Shown piece after piece: positions 27,607 to 35,894 of a stretch of DNA of 64,000 bases. Both the position numbers and the translations under genes were made by a program. A model generated the notes under the pieces. It saw nothing but the letters and a program-made list of their open reading frames with translations, did not search any database and was not told the DNA's origin. Each line of letters opens with the position of its first letter. Positions within the stretch are counted from its first letter, which is position 1. The stretch spans positions 1 to 64,000 of the forward strand of contig DATELQ010000165.1 in assembly GCA_035276475.1 (NCBI GenBank), in the 5' to 3' direction. The stretch comes from DATDFB01 sp035276475 (GTDB lineage Bacteria; Acidobacteriota; Thermoanaerobaculia; Gp7-AA8).

Positions 27607-28593
27607 TCAGAGGCGTTCTCGGCGCGTCACTGTAGCACGCTCGTCCACGAGCCGCCGCAGGTGGTACCGCAACGGCGCCAGCAGCGTGAACTCCGACGTC
27701 AACCGGCTCTGGCGCTCCTGCTCGCCGCGGAAGAGATCGCGCATCGTCACGGCGCGCTCGTGGTACCAACGGTCGCTCACCTCGCCGATGGCGCGCTTCT
27801 CGTCGAGCACGCGCATGATGTGCTCGCGGTCGATGATCTCCGGGTGGTGATTGACGCCGAGGACGCGCGGCATCGTGCCGGCGGCGTCGCGCGCGAACTC
27901 CACCATCGTCAGCACGTCGCTCGCGTCCACTTCGCTGGCGATCACGTCGACGGCGCGGGCGTCGTCGAGCACGAGGTCGAAGAGGCGATTGTCGACCACG
28001 CGGAAGTGCCGCCCGTCGGGCAGCCGCTCCGCGAACTCGCCGAACCACGGATGCCGCACGCCGTCGCTCGTCAGCGCGTTGACCGGCATCCCGCTGCTCT
28101 TCTCGTCCCGCAGCTCCGGGTGGGCCATCCCGGACCAGCGGCACATCAGCCCGAACGAGTGGCAGACGCCGATGAGCGCCGCGTCCGGGGAGCGCAGAAT
28201 GGCGTCGAAGAGCTTGAACAGCGGCGCTTCCCACTCCGTCGTCTCGGCGATGCCCTGGCTGAACTCGCTCACGCCGTCGTTCAGGCGCGGGTCGAGGTGT
28301 CCGGGTCCGCCGGTGCCGACGTAGAGCCGGAACTGCCCGTTCGGCGCGGGGGGGATCTGCAGTTCGCGGCGCACGTCGAACGAGATCACGCGCACCTTCA
28401 GCCCCGCGGCGACGAGCGTCTCGCGCATCTCCTCGGCGGTCTCGAGCACGGCGTGCACGAGCGAGTCGTGGCCGACGTTCGGCCAGGAGTGGTTCATGTC
28501 GAGAATGGCGACGTCGACGAACTCGCGCGCCGGCGCGGGCCGCGCGCCGTCCGCGTACTCGAAGAAGTCGTAGTGACTCCGGATGTCTTGCAT
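27607..28593 (-). CDS. Class I glutamine amidotransferase-like protein
   Basis: A 328-residue protein of the GATase1 type. The nucleophile elbow is IGVCHSFGLMC (Cys near 137) and the His-Glu pair is in GVNHHPEII, so the hydrolytic triad is complete; the oxyanion-type loop YVGTGGPGHLD is present. It would hydrolyse an amide or deliver ammonia to a ligase. ATG 28593 (MQDIRSHYDFFEY) is chosen over 28653 because the longer form overlaps the upstream ligase by 50 bp. It begins 10 bp after the GCS2 ligase stop, third in an ATP-grasp/ligase/amidotransferase operon. Which amide it acts on is not known; gamma-glutamyl hydrolysis is one option. Confidence 0.8.
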   Translation of the reverse strand: MQDIRSHYDFFEYADGARPAPAREFVDVAILDMNHSWPNVGHDSLVHAVLETAEEMRETLVAAGLKVRVISFDVRRELQIPPAPNGQFRLYVGTGGPGHLDPRLNDGVSEFSQGIAETTEWEAPLFKLFDAILRSPDAALIGVCHSFGLMCRWSGMAHPELRDEKSSGMPVNALTSDGVRHPWFGEFAERLPDGRHFRVVDNRLFDLVLDDARAVDVIASEVDASDVLTMVEFARDAAGTMPRVLGVNHHPEIIDREHIMRVLDEKRAIGEVSDRWYHERAVTMRDLFRGEQERQSRLTSEFTLLAPLRYHLRRLVDERATVTRRERL

Positions 28594-28603
28594 CGCGTCG
28601 GTC

Positions 28604-29716
28604 TCAGGCAAGGGGTATGCCGTGCTCCGTTTCCTGGACGATGAGGTCGACAACGTCGCGCAGGTCGTGCCGCTTTTCGTAGGCGGCGAGCTGGCGGTCG
28701 GCGCCGGTGCGCTGCCGGACGATCTCCCGCGCGTAGTAGACCTCGTTGCGCGAGCCGAGCCCGTCGACGACGTCGTCGACGAACTCGAGCAGTTCGTCGA
28801 GCAGCTCCGCGAACGGCACCTCGGAGCGCTTGCCGAAGTCGATGAGCTTCCCGTCGATGCCGAAGCGCGCCGCGCGCTGCTTGTTCTCGCCCAGGAGCGA
28901 CCGGCGGTACATCCGCCATCCCATGTTCTGCGAGTGGATCTGCCACAGCTTCACGGTGATGGCCTGGAAGAGCGCGGCGAAGCAGATGGTCTCGTCGACG
29001 CGCAGCGGCACGTCGCAGATGCGGTACTCGAGCGTGGGGAAGAACGGGTGCGGGCGGACGTCCCACCAGATCTTCTTCGCGTTGTCGATGCACTTCGTAT
29101 CGATCAGCACCTTGACGTACTCGTCGTAGTGGCTCGACGACATGAAGTAGTCGGGGATGCCGGTGCGCGGGAATCGCTCGAAGACTTTGGCGCGGTAGCT
29201 CTTCCAGCCGGTGTTCTGCCCGCACCAGAAGGGTGAGTTGACGGAGAGGGCGAAGACGTGCGGCAGGAAGTAGCGCGCCGCGTTCATGATCTGGATGCGC
29301 GTTTCGTGGTCCTCGACGGCGACGTGGACGTGCAGTCCGAAGATGAGGTTGGCGCGGGCGACCATCTGGAGGTCGTAGACGATCTGATCGTAGCGTGCGG
29401 CCGCCGTGATGGGGACGGTGGCCCAATGTGAGATCGGGTGCGTCCCCGCGGCGGCGATGCGCAGCCCGTTCTCGCGCGTGAGCCGGATGATCTCGCCGCG
29501 CAGCCGCGTGACCTGATGCCGCGCCTCGGCCACGTTCGCGCAGATGGGCGTGCCGACCTCGATGACGGGGTCGTGCATCTCGCGCTTGATCTCGTCCTTG
29601 AGCCGCTTCTCTCCTTCGGTGAAGAGCTCCTGGATGTGCGACTTCAGCCCGCGCGTCTCGGGGTCGACGACCTGGAACTCTTCTTCGATGCCGAGGGTGA
29701 AGGAAGGTTGCGGCAT
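28604..29716 (-). CDS. Carboxylate-amine ligase of the GCS2 / YbdK family
   Basis: A 370-residue ligase of the glutamate-cysteine-ligase-2 fold, which joins a carboxylate (often the gamma-carboxyl of glutamate) to an amine using ATP. Conserved features: LGIEEEFQVVDPET near residue 8 (metal and ATP-binding glutamates), EVGTPICANVAEA, AAAGTHPISHW, GLHVHVAVED, and TLEYRICDVPLRVDET. The ATG has a TATGAT box only 6 nt upstream and no clear ribosome site. It follows the ATP-grasp gene by 15 bp and precedes the amidotransferase by 10 bp. True glutathione synthesis is not implied: no glutathione-synthase-type partner is obvious, although the ATP-grasp gene could play that part. Confidence 0.87.
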   Translation of the reverse strand: MPQPSFTLGIEEEFQVVDPETRGLKSHIQELFTEGEKRLKDEIKREMHDPVIEVGTPICANVAEARHQVTRLRGEIIRLTRENGLRIAAAGTHPISHWATVPITAAARYDQIVYDLQMVARANLIFGLHVHVAVEDHETRIQIMNAARYFLPHVFALSVNSPFWCGQNTGWKSYRAKVFERFPRTGIPDYFMSSSHYDEYVKVLIDTKCIDNAKKIWWDVRPHPFFPTLEYRICDVPLRVDETICFAALFQAITVKLWQIHSQNMGWRMYRRSLLGENKQRAARFGIDGKLIDFGKRSEVPFAELLDELLEFVDDVVDGLGSRNEVYYAREIVRQRTGADRQLAAYEKRHDLRDVVDLIVQETEHGIPLA

Positions 29717-29722
29717 GGAGGG

Positions 29723-29728
29723 ATCATA
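29723..29728 (-). promoter_or_regulatory. -10-like box before the GCS2 ligase
   Basis: TATGAT on the minus strand, 6 nt before ATG 29716, in the 15-bp gap after the ATP-grasp gene. It could give a leaderless internal transcript of the ligase. Confidence 0.35.
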
Positions 29729-29731
29729 ACC

Positions 29732-30667
29732 CTACCGGCGCATCTTCTCCGGCCAGCTCCCCGTCAGCTCCAACGGCTGCGGCGCGTCCACCATCTCGAT
29801 CAGCGCGTCCGCCATGTGGCCCACCACCCAGGCGAAATTCTCGGGGCCGACCGAGTTGAGGTCGGCGTCGGGCGCGCAGTTCATGAAGTCGATCGCGTAG
29901 GGGATGCCGTCGCGTACCGCCAGCTCGACCGTGTTCATGTCGTAGCCGAGGGCGTCGCACAACGCCAACGCATCGCGGCGCAGCTTCGCTTCGAATTCAG
30001 GATCCAGCGGCGGCGCGTCCTTCACGTACCGCAGGTGGTGCGGCTGCTTCGGGTCGTACTGCATGATGTGCACGTGCTTCCGGCCCAGGACGTAACAGCG
30101 GAAGTAGGAGTCGAACTCGATGGCCTCCTGGGCCATCATCGTCAGGTCGCGGGTCTGGTCGTACGCGGCGAAGAACTCCTGCGGGTTGTGGACCTTGTAC
30201 ACGTCCTTCCAGCCGCCGCCGTACGCCGGCTTCATGAAGATCGGGAACTTGAGGTAGTCGAACACCTCGTCCCAATTCACGAAGCGCATATTGCGGAACG
30301 ACTTCGCCTCGGTGTTCGGCGGGTAGTGCTTGTGCGGCAGCAGCACCGTGCGCGGCACGGCCACGTCGACGGCCTTGGCCACGAGGTTGTCGAAGAACTT
30401 GTCGTCGGCGGACCACCAGATCGGGTTGTTGACGATCCTCACGCCCGAGGCGGCCGCGCACTTCACGTAGGTGCGGTAGAACGGCACCTCGTGGCTGATG
30501 CGGTCGAGCAGCAGGTCGTATGGGAAGACGCCGTCATCCTTGAGATACGAGATCTCGGCGGGGCCAGCTTCGATGCGGTCGCCGGCGCGGCTGTTGATGG
30601 CGTCGATCAACGCCCAGGGGAAGGTGTCTTCCATCCCGAAGATCAACCCGATTCGCTTTTTCGACAT
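29732..30667 (-). CDS. RimK-like ATP-grasp ligase
   Basis: A 311-residue ATP-grasp enzyme that activates a carboxylate as acyl-phosphate and couples it to an amine. N-terminal MSKKRIGLIFGMEDTFPWAL, central ATP-binding lysines and glycine loop in FPIFMKPAYGGGWKDVYKV near 160, adenine-side YFRCYVLGRKHVHI and magnesium-binding YAIDFMNCAPDADLNS near 270. The family includes peptide and amino-acid ligases. It heads the operon with GCS2 ligase and amidotransferase and shares a 32-bp intergenic region with the divergent esterase, suggesting joint control. Substrates unknown. Confidence 0.82.
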   Translation of the reverse strand: MSKKRIGLIFGMEDTFPWALIDAINSRAGDRIEAGPAEISYLKDDGVFPYDLLLDRISHEVPFYRTYVKCAAASGVRIVNNPIWWSADDKFFDNLVAKAVDVAVPRTVLLPHKHYPPNTEAKSFRNMRFVNWDEVFDYLKFPIFMKPAYGGGWKDVYKVHNPQEFFAAYDQTRDLTMMAQEAIEFDSYFRCYVLGRKHVHIMQYDPKQPHHLRYVKDAPPLDPEFEAKLRRDALALCDALGYDMNTVELAVRDGIPYAIDFMNCAPDADLNSVGPENFAWVVGHMADALIEMVDAPQPLELTGSWPEKMRR

Positions 30668-30699
30668 GGCGGGGCATCGTATAGCATTCCCCTCCCGAC
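30668..30699. promoter_or_regulatory. Compact bidirectional promoter
   Basis: Only 32 bp separate the divergent ATP-grasp and esterase starts. Overlapping -10-like boxes are visible: TACGAT on minus (30681-30676, 8 nt before ATG 30667) and TATAGC on plus (30680-30685, 14 nt before ATG 30700). Initiation in the two directions should be mutually exclusive. Confidence 0.45.
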
Positions 30700-31407
30700 A
30701 TGCACCGCGACTACGGCAGGTTCTACTCCTCGGCCATCGGCCGGAACATGGAGTTTCTCTGGTTCGGCCAGTTCGGCCGCCCGGTGATCCTCTTCCCGAC
30801 GTCGTCGGGGCGCTTCTACGAGAACGAGGACTTCAAGCTCACCGACTCGCTCTCCGACAAGGTCGACCGCGGCGAGATCCAGCTCATCACCGTCGACGCC
30901 GTGAACAACGAGAGCTGGTACGACAAGTCGATCCACCCGGCCGTGCGCGCGGCCCGGCACGCGCAGTACGACGCCTACCTCCGCCACGAGCTCGTCCCGT
31001 ACATCTTCAACCGCGCCCAGCGCGGCGACCTCGCCGTCTTCGGCGCCAGCTTCGGCGCCTATCACGCCGCGAACTTCGCCGCGCGCTACCCCGACGTCGT
31101 GAGCCGCGCGATCTGCTTCTCCGGCGTCTACGACATCCATTCTTTCCTCGACGGTTACTGGGACCAGAACTGCTATTTCAACTGTCCGACCGCGTACATC
31201 CCGAACATGGACGGCGAATGGGTCGGCAAGCTCTCCCGGATCGGCTGGGTCATCGCTACGGGCGAGCACGACACGCTCGTGCAGCAGAACCGCGATTTCT
31301 CGCAGCTTTTGTGGTCGAAAGGCATCCCCAACCACTCCGAGTTCTGGCCGGGCGTCTTCGGCCACGACTGGCCGTGGTGGCGTGAAAATCTTCGTCGCTT
31401 CGTTTGA
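30700..31407 (+). CDS. Alpha/beta-hydrolase, putative esterase
   Basis: A 235-residue esterase D-like alpha/beta hydrolase. The nucleophile elbow is FGASFGAYHA (Ser near 114), the acid is likely in ATGEHDTLV, and the general-base His in FGHDWPWW near the C-terminus. No signal peptide is visible, so it acts in the cytoplasm. It is divergent from the ATP-grasp/GCS2/amidotransferase operon with a 32-bp shared promoter, which suggests it hydrolyses or releases an ester in the same pathway. It is followed after 14 bp by the subtilisin gene. Confidence 0.8.
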   Translation: MHRDYGRFYSSAIGRNMEFLWFGQFGRPVILFPTSSGRFYENEDFKLTDSLSDKVDRGEIQLITVDAVNNESWYDKSIHPAVRAARHAQYDAYLRHELVPYIFNRAQRGDLAVFGASFGAYHAANFAARYPDVVSRAICFSGVYDIHSFLDGYWDQNCYFNCPTAYIPNMDGEWVGKLSRIGWVIATGEHDTLVQQNRDFSQLLWSKGIPNHSEFWPGVFGHDWPWWRENLRRFV

Positions 31408-31421
31408 CTCCGAGGTCCCCT

Positions 31422-34400
31422 ATGCGCCGGTTCCTATCTCTTCTGCTCCTCGCCCTTCCGATCAACGCCCAACAACTGACGTACGACACTGCGCTCCGCG
31501 TGGAGATGAAGGACGGCCGCGTCGAGCGCGTGCCGCTGCCGCTCGGCCCTGACGCCAAGGTGATCGTCGAGTTCCGCGACGCGCCGATGGCGAAGCTCTC
31601 GATGCGCGCGTCCTCGGCCACACTGGCGTCGTACGCCTCGGCGTTCCAGCGCTTCCGCGCCGACGTCGCCTCCGTCGACGGCGCCGAGGTGCGGTGGGAG
31701 TACTTCCGAACGTTCAACGGCGCGGCGGTGCGCGCGCCGCGCGCGGGGATCTCGAAGATCGCGGCGCTGCCGTACGTCAAGGCCGTCTACCCTGACCGCG
31801 AAGTGCACGCGCTGCAGGAATTCACCGCGCCGGCGAACGTGAAGCAGGTGAAGGCCGACCAGTTCTGGACGGCCTACGGCACGCGCGGCGCCGGCGTGGT
31901 CATCGCCATCATCGACACCGGCGTCGACTACACCCATCCGGCCATCGCCGGCCACTTCGCCGGCGGCTACGACTTCGTCAACAAAGACAACGACCCGATG
32001 GACGACCATTTCCACGGCACGCACGTGGCCGGGATCGCGGCCGGCAACAGCGGCGCGCTGCAGGGTGTGGCGCCCGAGGCGACGCTGATGGCGTTCAAAG
32101 TCCTCAACTCGAGCGGCAGCGGATTCGACTCCGACATCCTCGCGGCCATCGAGCGCACGGTCGACCCGAACGGCGACGGCAATACGAGCGACCACGTCGA
32201 CGTCGCCAATCTCAGCCTCGGCGGCGGCGGCGGGCCGGACGATCCTCTGTCGATCGCGGTCGACAACGCCAGCGCCCTGGGCGTCGTCTTCGCCATTGCG
32301 GCGGGCAACTCCGGCGGCGGACACACGATCGGCAGCCCCGGCACGGCGCGCAGCGCCGTCACCGTCGGTGCAGTCGACGACGCCGACACCGTGGCCACGT
32401 TCAGCTCGCGCGGGCCGAACATGAAAGACCTCGCGGTGAAGCCGGAGGTCTGCGCGCCCGGTGTCAACATCGTCTCGTCGCTGCCGGGCGGCGGCTACGG
32501 GTCGCTCAGCGGCACGTCGATGGCCACGCCGCACGTCGCCGGCGTCGCGGCGCTCCTCCGCGCGGCGCATCACGACTGGTCGCCGGCGCGAATCAAGGCG
32601 GCGCTCATCGCCTCGGCGAGCAACATCAACAACGAAGTCATGGCCACCGGCAGCGGGCGCATCGACGCGGTCGCTGCGAGCGGTGTGTCGATCGGCGCCG
32701 AGCCGCCGGCGCTGACGTTCGGCCTCGACTCGCCGTCGCTCGCTACGTTCACCGCCACGCGCACGGTGCGCCTCACGAACCGCAACTCCTCCCGCGCGTC
32801 GCTCACGTTCACCGTCGCCTCGAAGCCGGGCGAGAAGGTGACGATCAATCCGTCGTCGCTCTCGCTCGAGGCCGGCGAGGCGAAGGACCTGAGCGTCACG
32901 GTGGAAGTCACGAACGCGACGATCACGACCGGCTCGGCGACGCTCTCCGGCGGCGGGCAGATCGTCGTCAAGAACGGCAGCGGCGGCACGACGCGCATCC
33001 CGTACGGCTACACGAAGGCGGCGCGCGCGACGGTGACGTTCGACAGCGGCTTTCAGCAGACGCTCTGGTTCGGTCCGAAGGTGTTCAACGTCGCCGCGGG
33101 GCTGGACGACCGCAACACCGAGGCGCTCTTGGCGCCGGGGACGTACGACTACCTGGTCTACAACGTCACGGTCGATCCGAAGAGCGGCGCGGCCAGCGAT
33201 CAGCGCATTGTCTATCGCGAGGCCCAGGCGATCGACGGCGACGTGAAGATCGACATCAAGAGCGACGCGGCGCCGCACATCGTCACGTTCGCGGGACGCG
33301 ACGAGCACGGCGCGCGACTGTCGTCGAGCTCCGCCTACGCCAGCTGGGGACGGCTGTTCCTCCATCCCGACTGGCGCGTCGTGTCGCTGCATCTGCCGGC
33401 GATGCCGCTGGCCTCGATGCACGCGTCGGATCTGTCGCTGCCGAAGCTGGCCGTCACCGAAGCGCTGTATGACCTGGCGGGCGGGCGCGTGGCGATCGTC
33501 AATCAGCCGCTCGTCACGTCGCTCGGTGGCGACGTCACGCTGAGTGCAGGCGGCGCCGATCTCAACACGGCGGATCTGCGGTTGTTCAATCCGGCCGGGC
33601 TCGTGCCGTTCTTCAGCGTGACGACGTCGCCGCAGATCAAGGTCGTCGGCGACGATCCCGGCTCGACGGTGCATGCGACGCTGCGCAATCCCGGCACGAT
33701 CGAGACGAATCTCCGCCTGGCCATGAACGCGCCGGCGGTGGACGGCTACGGCGCGGCCGTCGTTGTCAGCGGCGGCGCGGACAACGTCACCTGGTACACC
33801 GCGCCGGCCATCGTGCACAGCGGCGGAACGATCGCCGTCGACCCGGCGCCGAAGATCGCCGGCGGCTTCGACTACGCGTTCGGCTTCGGACCGCTGCTCG
33901 TCTCCGGAACGTTCAGCACGATCACGGCGGCGCAGGGGCTGTTTCTCCCGTCGGTGACAGGGCAGGCGGGCGAGGAGCGCCCGGTCGACGGCGCGTTCAT
34001 CGTGTCGGAGCTTCACGCGCCGGACGGCACGCTCGTCACCCGTGGCTTCGGCACCGTGCCGCGGCTGCTGCCGTTCGGCAAGCCGGGGATGTTCCGCCTC
34101 GACAGTGTCACGCGCGGGTTGCTGTTCGGCGGCGTGCCGCGGACGACGACGCTGTCGCTCGGCTTCGATCCGAGCAAGGCCGACGCGACGCCGCCGGCCA
34201 TCACGACCGTGGCGCTGCTCGACGGCGCCGGCAACCTGACGCGGTTGATCGAGCCGAACGGCGCCGGCGCGCTGCGCTTCTCCGTCACCGGCGGCGACGC
34301 CAAGAAGGTCTCGTACAAAGTGCACGGCAAGGCGGACTGGATCCCGATCTCCGCGACGCAGCAGACGGCGGAGGTCTACCTCGTCGAGCTCGGCGCGCTG

Positions 34401-34538
34401 GCGAAAGCCGGCCGCGCGCTGTACGACGTGAAGATCGAGACGGCGGACGGGGCGGGGAACACGGCCACGCTGACGTACGAGCCGGCGTTCTCGGTGGGGA
34501 CGGAAGTGCCGCCGCGGGGACGGGCGGCGGCGCACTGA
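31422..34538 (+). CDS. Secreted subtilisin-like serine protease (S8 family)
   Basis: A 1038-residue exported protease. Start ATG 31422 follows GAGG at 31412 and opens a signal peptide (MRRFLSLLLLALPINAQ). A prodomain of the inhibitor I9 type spans about 35-130. The catalytic triad is complete: Asp in AIIDTGVDYTHP near 163, His in HGTHVAGIAAG near 198, Ser in GTSMATPHVAGVAALL near 366, with the oxyanion Asn in IAAGNSGG. The remaining 600 residues are beta-rich, with Fn3/Ig-like and repeated Ser/Thr/Gly/Asp stretches, ending PPRGRAAAH without an obvious anchor or sorting signal. Extracellular protein degradation is the likely role. A 21-bp minisatellite begins 9 bp after its stop. Confidence 0.92.
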   Translation: MRRFLSLLLLALPINAQQLTYDTALRVEMKDGRVERVPLPLGPDAKVIVEFRDAPMAKLSMRASSATLASYASAFQRFRADVASVDGAEVRWEYFRTFNGAAVRAPRAGISKIAALPYVKAVYPDREVHALQEFTAPANVKQVKADQFWTAYGTRGAGVVIAIIDTGVDYTHPAIAGHFAGGYDFVNKDNDPMDDHFHGTHVAGIAAGNSGALQGVAPEATLMAFKVLNSSGSGFDSDILAAIERTVDPNGDGNTSDHVDVANLSLGGGGGPDDPLSIAVDNASALGVVFAIAAGNSGGGHTIGSPGTARSAVTVGAVDDADTVATFSSRGPNMKDLAVKPEVCAPGVNIVSSLPGGGYGSLSGTSMATPHVAGVAALLRAAHHDWSPARIKAALIASASNINNEVMATGSGRIDAVAASGVSIGAEPPALTFGLDSPSLATFTATRTVRLTNRNSSRASLTFTVASKPGEKVTINPSSLSLEAGEAKDLSVTVEVTNATITTGSATLSGGGQIVVKNGSGGTTRIPYGYTKAARATVTFDSGFQQTLWFGPKVFNVAAGLDDRNTEALLAPGTYDYLVYNVTVDPKSGAASDQRIVYREAQAIDGDVKIDIKSDAAPHIVTFAGRDEHGARLSSSSAYASWGRLFLHPDWRVVSLHLPAMPLASMHASDLSLPKLAVTEALYDLAGGRVAIVNQPLVTSLGGDVTLSAGGADLNTADLRLFNPAGLVPFFSVTTSPQIKVVGDDPGSTVHATLRNPGTIETNLRLAMNAPAVDGYGAAVVVSGGADNVTWYTAPAIVHSGGTIAVDPAPKIAGGFDYAFGFGPLLVSGTFSTITAAQGLFLPSVTGQAGEERPVDGAFIVSELHAPDGTLVTRGFGTVPRLLPFGKPGMFRLDSVTRGLLFGGVPRTTTLSLGFDPSKADATPPAITTVALLDGAGNLTRLIEPNGAGALRFSVTGGDAKKVSYKVHGKADWIPISATQQTAEVYLVELGALAKAGRALYDVKIETADGAGNTATLTYEPAFSVGTEVPPRGRAAAH

Positions 34539-34547
34539 GCGCTGCCC

Positions 34548-34799
34548 GTGCCTTCGGCGACCGCACCTGTGCCTTCGACGACCGCACCGGTGCCTTCGAC
34601 GACCGCACCGGTGCCGTCGGCGACCGCATCGATGCCGTCAGCGACCGTACCCGTGCCTTCGGCGACCGCACTCGTGCCTTCGGCGACCGCACTCGTGCCG
34701 TCGGCGACCGCACCGATGCCGTCGGCGACCGCATCGATGCCTTCCGCGACCGCACCCGTGCCGTCAGCGACCGCATCGATGCCTTCCGAGACCGCACCC
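34548..34799. repeat. 21-bp tandem repeat (minisatellite), 12 copies
   Basis: Twelve head-to-tail units of consensus GTGCC[T/G]TCGGCGACCGCAC + one variable base, with a thirteenth degraded unit to about 34820. The unit is a multiple of three and opens heptad-repeat frames on both strands (PVPSATA on plus, GAVAEGT on minus). It fills most of the 398 bp between the subtilisin stop and the next gene. I see no signal marking either frame as a real gene. Confidence 0.9.
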
Positions 34800-34907
34800 G
34801 TGCTGTCGGTCACTCTGCCGCCACGATGCGGCGCGCCGGCTGTGGGGATCTGCTTCGTGGAGACGAAAATGCCGCCGAGCGGGCGACGCGCGGCGGCCAA
34901 AGTAACG

Positions 34908-34932
34908 GTAGGGGCGCACAGCGTGCGCCCCT
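34908..34932. repeat. REP-like palindrome, copy 2
   Basis: GTAGGGGCGCAC-AGC-GTGCGCCCCT hairpin, 4 bp beyond the stop of the minus-strand secreted protein gene. As at copy 1, it sits at the 3' end of a gene and may serve as a terminator or transcript stabiliser. Confidence 0.75.
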
Positions 34933-34936
34933 TTGA

Positions 34937-35893
34937 TCACTTCGTCATGTTCTTCGCCGACCAGTTCTTGAACGTCTCGGCCGGCACGCTTCCGGTGATC
35001 GTCACGGAGTCGTTCGTCCGCGCCACCGTGAACTTGCGAAGGACGCCGACGAGCTGCGGCTCCTTGTCCTGCACCGCCAGGCGCATCGCCGAGAGCGCGC
35101 CGCGCAGCGTGTCCTCGAGGAGGCCGAGCGTCTCGGTGTCGCTGGAGAGGCCGAACGCGCCGAGCTTCAGCGAGTCGCCGTTGTCCGTGGCCCACAGCGC
35201 CACCGTCGAGACGCTCTTGAGCGCGGAGTTGATGGCCGCCGCCTGCGGCGAGCCGGACGACATCTTCGGCGCGCCGACGATGCGCTTGGCGCGTTGCACG
35301 TCGACGACCGCCCAGGCCGTTGCTTTCGGGTCGATGCGGGCGACGTCGCGTCCGAGAGCGCTGGCGCCGAGCCACGTCGTGCCGCCGGCGGCGCGGGCGG
35401 TGAGCGCGCGCGCCACCGCAGTCTCGCTGCCGATCAGCGCGAGGTGCGCGTCCGGAAACGCCACCACGCCCTTCTGATTGTCACGCTGCACGTGCTCCTC
35501 GGGGAGGACGTAGTAGCCCCCCTTCTTCACGGCGCCGCGCGAGGTGAGCGCATTCGTCAGCCGCGCCACGTCGAAGCGGCCGTCGAGGGCGACGAGCACC
35601 TCGGCGTCGGAGCCGAGCGTCGTGCGCGGCGTCGTGGCCACGACGATCACGTCGATGTCCTGCGTCGGCTTGAGGCCGGCGTCGCGCAGGAACTTCTCCG
35701 CGTCGCCGTCGGTCGAGATCTTGTCGGTCTCCCGGAACAGCGTCGAGCCGAGCGGGCTCGTGCGGAGGTCCGATAGGCGGACCACGCCGACCGACACGGC
35801 CTCGTTCGGCACGAGCGACAGCGCGTCGTTCTTCGCGAACGCCGCAGGAACGGCGAGCGCCACGAGTGCGGCGGCAAGTAATAGTCTTTTCAT
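34937..35893 (-). CDS. Exported protein of unknown function, third gene of ABC operon
   Basis: A 318-residue protein with a signal peptide (MKRLLLAAALVALAVPAAFA). ATG 35893 is chosen because AAGGAG lies just upstream; the longer frame to 35944 would bury the signal. The mature part is alpha/beta with repeated halves (VPNEAVSVGVVRLSDL...; DPKATAWAVVDVQRA...), reminiscent of bacterial DUF3352-type or substrate-associated domains, but I cannot name it. It starts 1 bp after the ABC permease stop, so it is part of the ATPase-permease operon and may be an accessory or product of that transporter. Location periplasmic by inference. Confidence 0.6.
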   Translation of the reverse strand: MKRLLLAAALVALAVPAAFAKNDALSLVPNEAVSVGVVRLSDLRTSPLGSTLFRETDKISTDGDAEKFLRDAGLKPTQDIDVIVVATTPRTTLGSDAEVLVALDGRFDVARLTNALTSRGAVKKGGYYVLPEEHVQRDNQKGVVAFPDAHLALIGSETAVARALTARAAGGTTWLGASALGRDVARIDPKATAWAVVDVQRAKRIVGAPKMSSGSPQAAAINSALKSVSTVALWATDNGDSLKLGAFGLSSDTETLGLLEDTLRGALSAMRLAVQDKEPQLVGVLRKFTVARTNDSVTITGSVPAETFKNWSAKNMTK

Positions 35894-35894
35894 C

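Noticed and set aside
29689..29731. GCS2 ligase as a glutathione-type gamma-glutamylcysteine synthetase
   Set aside because: Family membership does not show cysteine as substrate, and no glutathione enzymes are nearby.
34548..34799. CRISPR array
   Set aside because: Units are contiguous 21-mers without spacers and no cas genes are present.
34376..34900. Minus-strand and plus-strand ORFs with heptad repeats over the minisatellite
   Set aside because: A repeat unit of 21 bp opens several frames at once; no ribosome site, promoter or recognisable domain supports any of them, and they run into known genes.
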